A stretch of DNA of 64,000 nt from Moraxella pluranimalium (GTDB taxonomy: Bacteria; Pseudomonadota; Gammaproteobacteria; Pseudomonadales; Moraxellaceae): the NCBI RefSeq assembly GCF_002014825.1, contig NZ_MUYU01000012.1, positions 132,152 through 196,151 of the forward strand, written 5' to 3'. The translations under genes were made by a program, and so were the position numbers. Within the stretch, counting starts at the first letter, position 1; the number at the start of each line of letters is the position of its first letter. Below the pieces are notes generated by a model. That model saw nothing but the letters and a program-made list of their open reading frames with translations. It did not search any database and was not told where the DNA came from. Shown here piece by piece: positions 1 to 7,966 of this stretch.

Positions 1-3000
1 GCTTTACAGCGGTTGCAGCACCGATGGTATCGCCAATTTGTTGCTCATAGCTGGTTACAATGGCTAATTTTTCGTCATATTCACGCTTTAGTCTTTGAGC
101 GTCGGTCTCAAATGTATAATTTTTTTGCAGATTGGTAAAATCATTAACCGCATCAGTCTTTTGTTGGTTGCCGACCAAGTGATTGATTTGTTCTTGATTA
201 AAGCCTTGCACCGCCAAATCATATCGCATTGCTGCATACTTATCGGCGGTTTGGGTGGCCAAGTACAAATGACGCTCTAATGCATCATTTGACTTCTTGA
301 TTTCAGCATCTAGCTTAAGCTGTGACTCAGCCGCTTCAAGCTGTCTAAGCGCATTGATCACGCCAATCACTTGCTTTTCAGTCAGATTGCTACCTTTTTC
401 GACATCATACAAGAACTCTTGCAATTTGCTGTTATTGCCCATCAGTGCGATTTGTCGGTTAATATCAGCAAGTTTGCTATTGTATTCGTCAAGTCCCTTG
501 AGCTGATTGGCAAGGTCAAGCTCTTGTTGTTTTCTATCAAACAATGGCTGCAGTGCGGCTTGGTTGGCTGGGTCGCCATATTTGCCACTAATGACATCGA
601 CCGTAAACTCGGCGTTTGGGTCACCTTGTAGCTTAAGCTTATTAACCAAAATGCTGCGGTCAAGTGATTTGATTTCGTCATCAAAAGCTTTTTTGGTATC
701 TTCAGCCAATTTCTTGGCTTCTTTGGCGGCCAATGGTGCTTTGGCTGCAACACCCAGGGCAAGACCTTCGGACACCCATTCACCGATTTGTTTCATTACA
801 CGGGACGGCGAATTGATGTCAAAAAAGCCTGTGACCGCATTTTTCATGCGGCTTGCCATCTCACGCACTTTTGCCACGGCACCTTCAATTTTGCTGCTGA
901 TACCGTTAATCAAGCCCTGCACAATCTCAGAGCCCGCTTGACGCAGTCGTCCGCCAATGCTAGTGACGGCACTGACCATTTGGCTCATGGCATTGCGTGC
1001 GATACCGCCAAGCTGTGATAGGCCGCTTTGGATAGCGGTTTTGACACCGTTAATATCACCACGTACCAATGTCTTAATGACGTTAAACACGGTCGATACG
1101 ACGGTTTTTACAGCGTTAAAGCCTGCATTAAAAATAATCGCAAAGCCAGTTACACCGGCTGTCAATACTGCCTTGGCGCCATTGATACCGGCTGATACCG
1201 CCGCTTTTACGCCGTTCCAGACGCTTTGAGCCACACTTACCAAGCCATTCCAAGCACTGCTAAAAACGCTTGCAACGCTTGTGATAATTGGCTTAATGGC
1301 ATTGATGGCGGACTGTACAGCAGATTTGACGCTATTCCACACGCTCGATGCGACACCGACAATACCTTGCCACGCTGACGATACCGCTGATGACAAACCT
1401 TGCCATACCGCCACAACAGCGCTAAAGACTGTCTTGGCAACGGCGGTGACACCAGACCATGCCGCACTTGCAATAGTCGCAATACCGCTAAAGATACTGC
1501 CAATATTGGCGACCATCTCTTGTACAGGTGCTGGCATACCCGCAAGCCAATTGGCAAAGGCTTGTTTGATGGCGACCCATGCTGTATTGACACTGCTGAC
1601 AACGCTATCCCAAATCCCACCAAACCATGCGCCAACGCCGCTCCATACACCCTGAATCCATTGCCATGCTTGGCTTGCATACTCAGGGATGGCGTTCCAG
1701 ACTTCTGTTGCTTTAGCCTTGACCATATCCCAGTTGTTATACAGCCACACACCTGCTGCGACCAGTGCAGCAATCGCCGCAACCACCGCCACAACAGGCA
1801 AGCTAATCGCACCGATGGCCGTGCCCACAAGTCCTGCAATGGCAGTCAAACCACCCAATGCCGTCGTAACTAGCGGTACCGCCAAGCCAATTGCACCCAG
1901 TGCCGTGCCAAGCACAAGCACACCACCAACAATACCGGTGATGGCAGTGACCATTGTCGGATTTTCCTGGGCAAATTGCTTAATGCCATTGATGACCGGT
2001 AATAAGGCTTCGGCCAATGCGCCAAGTGCAGGCAAAAACGCATCACCGATGGCGGCTTTGGCGTTTTGCGTAGCGTTCTTAAACATCTCCATTTTGGCGG
2101 CAGATGTATCGTTGATATTTGCCGCTTCTTGGCTCATTGAGCCTGCGTATTTGGACGCATCGCCCATCGCCTGCAGATGCTTACCAAGTGTATCAGTGCC
2201 ATTAATCAGCTGTGAGATGACAGCGATAGACTCACTGCCAAAGATGTCGTTGATTGTTGCCGCTTGTGCTTCTTCGGGTAGCTTTTTGATGGCTTCAAAA
2301 ACTTTGTTAATCGTGCCGATACTGTCTGTCTGCATACCTTTGGCAATCTCGGTATAAGACAAGCCAAGGTCGTCAAACGCCGCTTTGGCAGACTTGGACA
2401 AGCTTTCGCCCTTGACCAATTGCAGCATCATATTTTTTAGACCAGTTGCCGCTACATCTGGCTCAACTGATGTCAAGCTTGCTGCCATTGCTGCGATTTG
2501 GTCGGCTGATACACCAGCAATCTCACCAAGTGGACCGATACGCTGTACTACTTCCATGATTTTGGCGGCGGCGTTGGGTGAGTTATTACCCAGATAGTTA
2601 ATTTTATCCGCCAATGTCTCAACTTCTGCCTGCGACATCTTAAATGCAGTACGCATCTCTGCCATCGCTTGCCCAGCTTCTTCGGCGGTAATATCAAATG
2701 CCGTGCCCATCTTGGCGGCCGCTTCGGTAAATTTGACAATCTCATTAGCGGCAATGCCTGACTGACCTGCGGCCGCTGCGATTTTGGCAAGCCCGTCAAA
2801 GGCGATTGGCACACGAGTGGATAGCTCTTCAAGCTCGGCACGCATCTGTTTGATGCCGTCGGGCGATTCAAAATTCACCACTTTTTTGACTTCAGCCATC
2901 GCCGATTCAAACTTCATGGCTTCAGCCGTGGTTGCCTTGATACCTGCACCAATCGCCACCAAGCCAACAGCAGACGCCGCACCGATGGTTTGCATGGCGT

Positions 3001-3163
3001 CAAATGCACCTTGATGACGCTTCTGAAAGCTCTCCATCTTGGCGTGGATTTTGTCAGTCTGTTTGGCAAAGGCATTGAGCCCATCTTGAGCTTTTCGCAA
3101 GCCACGATCAAAAGCGGTGGTGGTCGCTTCGAGTACAATTTGTAATTTTGATACGGTTGACAT
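1..3163 (-). CDS. Phage tail tape measure protein (C-terminus cut off by window edge)
   Basis: About 1,054 codons stay open from an ATG at 3163 to the left edge, where the C-terminus is lost. The N-terminal ~330 residues resemble the TP901 / PhageMin_Tail core of tape measure proteins (MSTVSKLQIV start, then long Ala/Glu/Lys helices). A hydrophobic stretch follows at roughly residues 390-470. After it come tandem Trp-containing repeats of the type AWSGV / VWNSV / AWNGL, and then another charged helical region. Family knowledge: this protein sets siphophage tail length and passes through the tube during DNA ejection. It is the last gene visible of the leftward late operon. The start is set by frame and by the hairpin terminator just upstream; only a weak GAG-like ribosome site is visible. 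The length and repeats make the call firm. Confidence 0.93.
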   Translation of the reverse strand, partial: MSTVSKLQIVLEATTTAFDRGLRKAQDGLNAFAKQTDKIHAKMESFQKRHQGAFDAMQTIGAASAVGLVAIGAGIKATTAEAMKFESAMAEVKKVVNFESPDGIKQMRAELEELSTRVPIAFDGLAKIAAAAGQSGIAANEIVKFTEAAAKMGTAFDITAEEAGQAMAEMRTAFKMSQAEVETLADKINYLGNNSPNAAAKIMEVVQRIGPLGEIAGVSADQIAAMAASLTSVEPDVAATGLKNMMLQLVKGESLSKSAKAAFDDLGLSYTEIAKGMQTDSIGTINKVFEAIKKLPEEAQAATINDIFGSESIAVISQLINGTDTLGKHLQAMGDASKYAGSMSQEAANINDTSAAKMEMFKNATQNAKAAIGDAFLPALGALAEALLPVINGIKQFAQENPTMVTAITGIVGGVLVLGTALGAIGLAVPLVTTALGGLTAIAGLVGTAIGAISLPVVAVVAAIAALVAAGVWLYNNWDMVKAKATEVWNAIPEYASQAWQWIQGVWSGVGAWFGGIWDSVVSSVNTAWVAIKQAFANWLAGMPAPVQEMVANIGSIFSGIATIASAAWSGVTAVAKTVFSAVVAVWQGLSSAVSSAWQGIVGVASSVWNSVKSAVQSAINAIKPIITSVASVFSSAWNGLVSVAQSVWNGVKAAVSAGINGAKAVLTAGVTGFAIIFNAGFNAVKTVVSTVFNVIKTLVRGDINGVKTAIQSGLSQLGGIARNAMSQMVSAVTSIGGRLRQAGSEIVQGLINGISSKIEGAVAKVREMASRMKNAVTGFFDINSPSRVMKQIGEWVSEGLALGVAAKAPLAAKEAKKLAEDTKKAFDDEIKSLDRSILVNKLKLQGDPNAEFTVDVISGKYGDPANQAALQPLFDRKQQELDLANQLKGLDEYNSKLADINRQIALMGNNSKLQEFLYDVEKGSNLTEKQVIGVINALRQLEAAESQLKLDAEIKKSNDALERHLYLATQTADKYAAMRYDLAVQGFNQEQINHLVGNQQKTDAVNDFTNLQKNYTFETDAQRLKREYDEKLAIVTSYEQQIGDTIGAATAVK

Positions 3164-3174
3164 TTTGACAGCTC

Positions 3175-3204
3175 ATAAAAAAAGCCCCTGCATAGCAAGG
3201 GCTT
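3175..3204 (-). terminator. Intrinsic terminator behind the secreted moron-like gene
   Basis: A 10-bp stem AAGCCCTTGC / GCAGGGGCTT (minus strand, one G-T pair) with a 3-nt loop is followed by a run of seven T. It lies between the stop of the 222-aa gene and the start of the tape measure gene, so transcription into the tape measure gene needs readthrough or antitermination. Confidence 0.8.
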
Positions 3205-3218
3205 GAGTGGTTTGTGGG

Positions 3219-3887
3219 TTATTTGCTTGGCATGGGCACGTTTTTGGTGACGCTCAGCTCGTTGTTGGCTTTATTGATGTTGATATGCACGGATTTTTCG
3301 GACGATTGATAATAAATATCAAGCTCGTTGGCACGGTCAAAATCCTTAGCATAAGATGAGATTTCGCCACGGTACAACAGGGGCAACAGCTCACCGCCAT
3401 TGACACGATACGCCATCACATCAGTGTCATACACTGCATAATAGCCGTGTTGCATCTTTTTGGTGCGTAGCGTTGAGTGGTTGTATTCAAGGCGCAAACT
3501 TTGCGGATTGAACGCAAACACTCTGGGCTGTAGCCCCATTTGGATGTGCGGATATTTATAGCTGGTGTCGTCGTTTAGCACGATGCCATCACGATCCTTT
3601 TTAAAGCTTTTGAGCGTTTTGACCAAATCACTTGAGCGTAACACAAAGCCATCGGCGGTGTTACTGATACTAACCCCGTGACAGGCAAAGTCATAACCCT
3701 GAAAACTATTCAGGACGACTTTTTGCGGTGGGTTGGGGAATGTCGCTTTGGTCGTATAAATAACATCGATGCCAAATGTCTCTGTATTGGCAAATGCCAG
3801 CTCCATCGTGTCGCAGTCGGTGTGGGTGTTGGCGTATGCCATGCTTGAGCACAACCAAGCCATCACGGGCAAAACAAGTCTTTTCAT
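3219..3887 (-). CDS. Secreted protein of unknown function, moron-like
   Basis: A 222-aa protein that I do not recognise. It begins with a clear signal peptide: MKRLV, a hydrophobic core, then a likely signal peptidase I site after AYA at about residue 19. The mature part has no obvious membrane segment. It has Cys near residues 24 and 68, which could form a periplasmic disulphide, and beta-rich patterning. A strong AAAGGAG ribosome site 6 nt before the ATG fixes the start. The gene interrupts the normal tail-chaperone / tape-measure adjacency and is bracketed by its own probable promoter and terminator. That is the usual architecture of a moron expressed from the lysogen. An exported product from a prophage suggests lysogenic conversion or superinfection exclusion at the envelope, but that is inference only. 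Confidence 0.75.
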   Translation of the reverse strand: MKRLVLPVMAWLCSSMAYANTHTDCDTMELAFANTETFGIDVIYTTKATFPNPPQKVVLNSFQGYDFACHGVSISNTADGFVLRSSDLVKTLKSFKKDRDGIVLNDDTSYKYPHIQMGLQPRVFAFNPQSLRLEYNHSTLRTKKMQHGYYAVYDTDVMAYRVNGGELLPLLYRGEISSYAKDFDRANELDIYYQSSEKSVHININKANNELSVTKNVPMPSK

Positions 3888-3907
3888 ACAGTACTCCTTT
3901 TGGTGAT

Positions 3908-3936
3908 ACTGTACTACATTTTGATGGTCATGTTAA
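3908..3936 (-). promoter_or_regulatory. Candidate promoter of the moron-like gene
   Basis: On the minus strand TTAACA (3936-3931) is separated by exactly 17 bp from TACAGT (3913-3908), about 20 bp before the start codon of the secreted-protein gene. The -35 overlaps the stop codon of the upstream tail gene. It matches sigma-70 spacing but has imperfect hexamers, so it is a candidate only. Confidence 0.45.
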
Positions 3937-4289
3937 GCCTGTTTGCCATTAAACATCGCAATCATCGCTTGCACTTCGGCCCGTGCTTGTGCTTTAGCTC
4001 GCTCAATCTCAATCTGCTCACGCTCATCATCGGTCATTGGATGTGGGTCAAATAAGATAAAATCGCTCAGTGATTTGTCTTTATCCCCAGCTTGCAAATA
4101 GGCAAGCATCGCAAAGTTGGCATCGATGCGATACCCACCGATAGGGTCGAGCTCATCGTACGCCTGCCATTCGGCAAACTCGGCAAAGCTCATCGTCCGC
4201 ACCAATTCGCCAACGGTTTTGCCCAGATGACCCGCCAGCTTGTACAAAAACCGACGATCAGCGTCAGCGATCAGTCCTTTTTTAGCTCT
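3933..4289 (-). CDS. Tail assembly chaperone T-frame, made as a G-T frameshift fusion
   Basis: This reading frame is open from just after a stop at 4290-4292 down to 3933. It has no good ribosome site of its own: the first possible start is a TTG at 4247. It overlaps the preceding chaperone gene in the -1 frame, and that gene ends in an A-AAA-AAG heptamer (4277-4283). A shift there gives a fusion running ...ELKKGLIADADRRFLYKLAG. In lambda-like phages the G and GT proteins arise this way and both are needed to assemble the tail around the tape measure protein. The T part here contains SFAEFAEWQAY and a charged C-terminal helix (EIERAKAQARAEVQ), typical of tail assembly protein T. Position just before the tape measure gene supports the role. 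Confidence 0.8.
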   Translation of the reverse strand, partial: RAKKGLIADADRRFLYKLAGHLGKTVGELVRTMSFAEFAEWQAYDELDPIGGYRIDANFAMLAYLQAGDKDKSLSDFILFDPHPMTDDEREQIEIERAKAQARAEVQAMIAMFNGKQA

Positions 4290-4603
4290 TCAAGCTTTTT
4301 ATCAAAGCCATTGACTTGATTAATCACATCGACCAGCTCTGATAGCGTGTCTGAGTGCATCTTGCCCAGTGCTTTTAGGTCTGCATCACCAAACAGGCGT
4401 TTGCCGTCTTCATCGCACACCGAATACGCCACCAAGCGCAGTGATGCTTTGACATTATCGCCCGCATCTTTGGCTAGGCTGCCTTGTTCGTCAATGGATA
4501 GCTTTTTGATATATACCGTGCCAACACCAGTCAGCTCGTAAGTGGTCGGTGCGCCAAGGTCGCCAAGCTTTGCCAATAGTTCGTTTTTGTCTAATTTACT
4601 CAT
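4271..4603 (-). CDS. Tail assembly chaperone, G-like
   Basis: A 110-aa acidic protein beginning MSKLDKNELLAKLG. It corresponds by size and position to the gpG-like tail assembly chaperone: directly downstream of the tail tube gene and upstream of the tape measure gene. The residues near 30-60 (IKKLSIDEQGSLAKDAGDN) have the look of phage tail assembly chaperones. The gene ends ...ELKKD-stop right at the A-AAA-AAG slippery heptamer, so a fraction of ribosomes should continue into the T frame. An AAGGATA ribosome site precedes the ATG. A hairpin terminator separates it from the tail tube gene. Confidence 0.8.
   Translation of the reverse strand: MSKLDKNELLAKLGDLGAPTTYELTGVGTVYIKKLSIDEQGSLAKDAGDNVKASLRLVAYSVCDEDGKRLFGDADLKALGKMHSDTLSELVDVINQVNGFDKKLEELKKD
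4277..4283 (-). other. Programmed -1 frameshift site (A AAA AAG)
   Basis: In the zero frame of the G-like gene the codons read CTA AAA AAG GAC TGA. This contains the heptamer A-AAA-AAG, the same slippery sequence as Escherichia coli dnaX. The -1 frame downstream is open for more than 110 codons to 3933. Position and layout match the G/GT shift of lambda-like tails. Confidence 0.8.
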
Positions 4604-4616
4604 GATATATCCTTAA

Positions 4617-4640
4617 TAAAAAAAGGGCGTCGAACGCCCT
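4617..4640 (-). terminator. Hairpin terminator between tail tube and chaperone genes
   Basis: A perfect 7-bp stem AGGGCGT / ACGCCCT with a TCG loop is followed on the minus strand by seven T. It could lower expression of genes after the abundant tail tube protein. Confidence 0.75.
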
Positions 4641-4680
4641 AGGTGTGAAAAAATTGGTGGTGATGATAAACCTAAATGGA

Positions 4681-5130
4681 TTAGGTGGTAAGCTCTTTGG
4701 TGACTTCGCCAGTGATGACGATTTTACCTTTTTTGCGGATTTTCTTTTTGGTGTCTTCGGCATCCGTCGTCAATTCACTGATGATGCCTTTAAACTGGCG
4801 ACTTTCGGTGGCCGCTTCCAAAAATTTAATCTGAAAATATAGCTCGCTACCACCTTCAAATGCCGTCTGCATCAATTGATGTACTGTATCATCTGGCAGT
4901 AACACATATTCCAGCTCAATTTCGCTGTTTTCCTTGAAATCTACAACGCCATTGACTTGGCGGCGGTCATCTGTTTCGGTGATGTCGTCAAGCACCTTGG
5001 CTTCTGATGGTACGCCACACTTGAGCAAACGCTCAAGCTTTTTAAAGCTGGATGATGTGCCTGTTGATGATACAAGTAGCTGATAAAAGCTATCTTTGGT
5101 TTTTTCGACTGTGTTGGTGATTTCTGACAT
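4681..5130 (-). CDS. Major tail tube protein
   Basis: A 149-aa protein placed between the DUF3168-type tail completion gene and the tail chaperones, the standard place for the tail tube subunit in HK97-like phages. It is acidic at the N-terminus (MSEITNTVEKTKDSFYQ) and rich in beta-forming stretches. It has the pattern GxxSELYFQIKFLEAATESRQFKG in the middle and a lysine-rich segment DTKKKIRKKGKIVITGEV near the end, as in phage tail tube families. No catalytic motif is expected. The ATG at 5130 follows an AGGAG site. A strong terminator behind it would make it one of the most abundant late products, as needed for a tube. Assignment rests mainly on size and synteny. Confidence 0.75.
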   Translation of the reverse strand: MSEITNTVEKTKDSFYQLLVSSTGTSSSFKKLERLLKCGVPSEAKVLDDITETDDRRQVNGVVDFKENSEIELEYVLLPDDTVHQLMQTAFEGGSELYFQIKFLEAATESRQFKGIISELTTDAEDTKKKIRKKGKIVITGEVTKELTT

Positions 5131-5166
5131 AATTTACTCCTGTCAGTTGGTGGTTGTTTAAAAAGA

Positions 5167-5514
5167 TTAAAAATAAGTTTGCCAAAATTCGTACTCAATG
5201 ATGGCTCGGTATTGCCCGCTGTCATAGTGGTGCTGTACGCCCAGATAGTTACTTGGTGTAATGCTATCTAGTCGCCCAACGACACGACTTGCAAGGGCAA
5301 GCATATCGTCATAATTATCGTGGTAGATGTCAATTTGAGCCCGTACCCACTCATGACCCGTCACACCGTCCAAAGTGTTGTCAGGCTCGGTGTGGATAAT
5401 CTGATACACGATATAACTGTCAGCCGTCTCAGATGTCTCAGGCACATACAATGGATATACACGACCATCTACCAAGTCGGATAATAGGCTGTAGATTTTT
5501 TCGGCGGCTTGCAT
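5167..5514 (-). CDS. Tail completion / terminator protein (DUF3168-like)
   Basis: A 115-aa protein, MQAAEKIYSLLSDLVDGRVYP..., with the pattern of DUF3168 (gp17-like) proteins: an N-terminal helix, then a YPLYVPE strand, then a segment ending AQIDIYHDNYDDMLALASRVV. In SPP1 and HK97-type phages this protein caps the tail tube and joins it to the head. It follows the HK97 gp10-like gene by 2 nt and precedes the tail tube gene, which matches the family's usual place. Confidence 0.8.
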   Translation of the reverse strand: MQAAEKIYSLLSDLVDGRVYPLYVPETSETADSYIVYQIIHTEPDNTLDGVTGHEWVRAQIDIYHDNYDDMLALASRVVGRLDSITPSNYLGVQHHYDSGQYRAIIEYEFWQTYF

Positions 5515-5516
5515 AG

Positions 5517-5942
5517 TTACCCCATGATTTTATCAATGCGTTGCCCGAGTTTTTGGGCAAATCGGTCGGTTGCACCGTCTTTATTGGCCTCAAAGGCAGG
5601 ACGGATAAACGGTATCGCAGGCCGACCCCTTGCCCCATACTCTTCGTGGAATATGTAATAGTAGGCGTTCTGACGGCTCTTTCGGCTGCCTTGGATCGCC
5701 ACATAGATGGCAATCGCTGCACCGTCCATATTGGCACTATCGCCTTTGGTTAGTCTGCGACGCTTGATGTTCGACTTGATAACGCCAGTTAGATACGGGG
5801 CGTTGGTTTTGGCTTGTTGCCACATCGGTGTGCTGGCAAACATGAGCGAGCTATACAGCGCACCGCCTGCGTCTTTGTTGCCGACTTCGTCCCGTAGGCG
5901 GTGTAGCTTGGCGTTGAGCTCGTCAAGTCCTTGTATTTTCAT
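5517..5942 (-). CDS. HK97 gp10-like tail component
   Basis: A 141-aa protein starting MKIQGLDELNAKLHRLRDEV, the characteristic opening of HK97-gp10-like proteins, followed by TNAPYLTGVIKSNIK and a conserved GARGRPAIPFIRPAFE segment close to the C-terminus. This family takes part in tail assembly at the head-tail junction. The start overlaps the stop of the head closure gene by 4 nt, indicating translational coupling. Confidence 0.88.
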   Translation of the reverse strand: MKIQGLDELNAKLHRLRDEVGNKDAGGALYSSLMFASTPMWQQAKTNAPYLTGVIKSNIKRRRLTKGDSANMDGAAIAIYVAIQGSRKSRQNAYYYIFHEEYGARGRPAIPFIRPAFEANKDGATDRFAQKLGQRIDKIMG

Positions 5943-6277
5943 CGGTATATCGCCTTGGCAATGATGATTTTTTTGTTATCTTGTGGTACTGGCATCAGTC
6001 CAATCACTTCGTACAGCATATTACTACCGTCGAGCACTTCGATATGGTCGGTGTGTCTGATGTCCATCTCATAATCTAGGTGCATTTTGGCATCAATGGA
6101 TGTACCCTGCGCCTTTGCCTCGATAAAATCCCTTGAGCTCACCGGCAACAGCTCACAAAATGCCGGTATGGCTGTTGTTTTACCCTTGATTTCGGCGCCT
6201 GTCTTACTGCGTGTGGGCGGTGCTGCACGGATGATATGGATGGGTGTTTTTAGCTGATTTCGGCTGATTCGAGCCAT
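5939..6277 (-). CDS. Head closure protein (SPP1 gp16-like)
   Basis: A 112-aa protein with the phage head-tail joining pattern: N-terminal ISRNQLKTPIHI, a central RDFIEAKAQGTS segment, and HTDHIEVLDGSNMLYEVIGLMP before a positively charged C-terminus. The family forms the ring that closes the portal after DNA packaging. It sits one base from the gp6-like connector gene and overlaps the gp10-like gene by 4 nt, the conserved HK97 module order. Confidence 0.85.
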   Translation of the reverse strand: MARISRNQLKTPIHIIRAAPPTRSKTGAEIKGKTTAIPAFCELLPVSSRDFIEAKAQGTSIDAKMHLDYEMDIRHTDHIEVLDGSNMLYEVIGLMPVPQDNKKIIIAKAIYR

Positions 6278-6278
6278 T

Positions 6279-6587
6279 TTATACCCCCATTCTGCGATAT
6301 TTGGCGGTCAAGCGGGCGTAGGCAGGATTATCATAAATACGCTCTACTTGCTGACTGGTGCGCTGGTCGTACAGCGTGCCCACCATCATCAAGATGGCTT
6401 GACGTAGCGGCAGTTTGGTTTCACCGTCGGCGGTCAGACAGATGGCATCATTGAGCGGTCGGTCGATATCGTCTTCGACGTGCTGGATGGCAGTAGGGAT
6501 AAGCGACAAAATATAATCATCATTAGCCGTATGCGTGATCGCTAGGCTTTTTTTGACTTCATCAAGCGTGATTTCTGGGCTGATCAT
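6279..6587 (-). CDS. Head-tail connector, HK97 gp6-like
   Basis: A 102-aa mostly helical protein (MISPEITLDEVKKSLAI ... LPLRQAILMMVGTLYDQR). The pattern is that of gp6-like head-tail adaptors: an N-terminal LDEVKKSL helix, a VEDDIDRPL turn, and a QAILMMVGTLYDQR helix near residue 75. It binds the portal ring as the first adaptor layer. It is separated from the capsid gene by a bidirectional hairpin. Confidence 0.87.
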   Translation of the reverse strand: MISPEITLDEVKKSLAITHTANDDYILSLIPTAIQHVEDDIDRPLNDAICLTADGETKLPLRQAILMMVGTLYDQRTSQQVERIYDNPAYARLTAKYRRMGV

Positions 6588-6603
6588 GATAATATTCTCA
6601 AAA

Positions 6604-6639
6604 TAAAAAAGCCCCGTCAGGTTTAACGGGACTTTTTGT
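6604..6639 (-). terminator. Hairpin terminator after the capsid gene
   Basis: An 8-bp stem AGTCCCGT / ACGGGGCT (one G-T pair) carries T-runs on both strands. It lies between the capsid and gp6-like genes and may partly reduce readthrough from the highly expressed capsid gene. Confidence 0.75.
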
Positions 6640-6658
6640 TGTTGGGTTTATTTGGCGG

Positions 6659-7903
6659 TTAGTCGTCCAAATTCTCAGGGGTTGAGTCAAGCTGACCGGT
6701 TACGCACGCATCTGGCATACGCACACCAAAGGCTGCACGCATCTCAGCGCGGATAGTAACCAAATTTTTGACAAAGTTGTCGCGGTCTTCGGTCGATAGC
6801 TCAACTGCAACATCTTGGCGGATATAGCCATCGGTTGCCATCGTGATATTACCGATCCAGTACTTGCCCGCTGGCATACCTGCTGACTGGATGACACGCA
6901 CACCCCATAGTACAGGGGTCACAGTCGCACCCGGTGAACCAAAGATATAATGGCCGTCACTGCCTTTGGTACGCTCAATCCTAGACCAGTCTTCAGGGTT
7001 TAGGATGACCGCATCAGGCGGTACAAAGCTGGCAAATGCTTTGGCTTTGGCAGCTGATACAGTGTCAATAGCATTGGTATCAGCAGGTAGTACGACTGAG
7101 TTGCCTTCTTTTAATAGGCCGCTAAATGATGTGGTATTGCCGTTAATTACCAGATACTCAAGTTTCAGACGGATGCCATACGCCATACGGCCACGGATAT
7201 ACGCCACCAGTGCAGGCATATCGGCTAGTAGCTGATTGGTGACACGCACCCAGTGGGCGACGACTGACACGGTCAGCTCTTCGACCTTGAAATTCAGCGT
7301 ACTTTCAGGCTTCATCTCGCCTTCTGGCACCACATCCGCCATAAAGCTATGTGCAGACTCCTTCAGTAACGGGATTAGCGACTCACTGACTGGCGTCCAG
7401 TTGATCAGCTCAACGATGGTCAAAGGCTGCTCAACAGCACCCTGAAACTCAGTTGCAGGATGCGCAATCAAGCCTTTATCACCAGTGATGGTACCGATGC
7501 CGATGGTATTGCGGACATTAAATTCACCATCCAGCACCATTTTACCGCGTGCTTTGGTGATGGCTTTGGCTTGCTCTAGCACTGCTTCGTTGCGTGATAG
7601 CAGGCCGCCGATATCGTTGGCATCGTTGCGACCTTCCAGCACGCCTTCAACCAGCTTTTGTTCAATGTCGGTCAAGCGTGCTGATAGTGCATTGGCTTGT
7701 TCAACCTGAGCACTCAGCTCTTTGAGTGCGTCGCGGGTCTCTTTATCCGCTTCGCCGTAGCTGGCAATAGCGGCTTTGTGCTTCTCAATCAAGCCATCAA
7801 CTTCGGTCAGGCGTGATTTTAGCTGTTTGGCAATGGTCTCAAAATCGCTTTGGCTATTGCCGTCACGAGTTTGCAGTGCGGTATAAAGTGGGGTTTTATT
7901 CAT
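6659..7903 (-). CDS. Major capsid protein, HK97 fold
   Basis: Length is 414 aa from the ATG at 7903, chosen because an AAGGA ribosome site lies about 9 nt upstream; a longer frame to 7942 would start inside a terminator hairpin. Residues ~1-110 form a charged coiled-coil region (DFETIAKQLKSRLTEVDGL), the expected delta/scaffold domain that the prohead protease removes. The rest is the HK97 shell fold, with stretches such as TIVELINWTPVSESLIPLL, VPEGEMKPES and VVLPADTNAID. Downstream motifs PPDAVILNPEDW and WGVRVIQSAGMP are typical of the P-domain region of this family. It follows the protease gene, as in HK97. Confidence 0.93.
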   Translation of the reverse strand: MNKTPLYTALQTRDGNSQSDFETIAKQLKSRLTEVDGLIEKHKAAIASYGEADKETRDALKELSAQVEQANALSARLTDIEQKLVEGVLEGRNDANDIGGLLSRNEAVLEQAKAITKARGKMVLDGEFNVRNTIGIGTITGDKGLIAHPATEFQGAVEQPLTIVELINWTPVSESLIPLLKESAHSFMADVVPEGEMKPESTLNFKVEELTVSVVAHWVRVTNQLLADMPALVAYIRGRMAYGIRLKLEYLVINGNTTSFSGLLKEGNSVVLPADTNAIDTVSAAKAKAFASFVPPDAVILNPEDWSRIERTKGSDGHYIFGSPGATVTPVLWGVRVIQSAGMPAGKYWIGNITMATDGYIRQDVAVELSTEDRDNFVKNLVTIRAEMRAAFGVRMPDACVTGQLDSTPENLDD

Positions 7904-7929
7904 ACGATTTTCCTTAAGGTTGGTATGAC

Positions 7930-7954
7930 AAAAGCCCATCAAATGACGGGCTTT
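7930..7954 (-). terminator. Hairpin between protease and capsid genes
   Basis: An 11-bp stem AAAGCCCGTCA / TGATGGGCTTT with one mismatch and a TT-containing loop ends in short T-runs on both strands. It is positioned directly before the capsid ribosome site. Confidence 0.65.
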
Positions 7955-7966
7955 TTGGGGTTTTGG

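Noticed and set aside
1237..1839. 200-aa minus-strand frame inside the tape measure region
   Set aside because: It lies within the long open tape measure frame and has no family features; the +strand frames here are also shadows of that gene.
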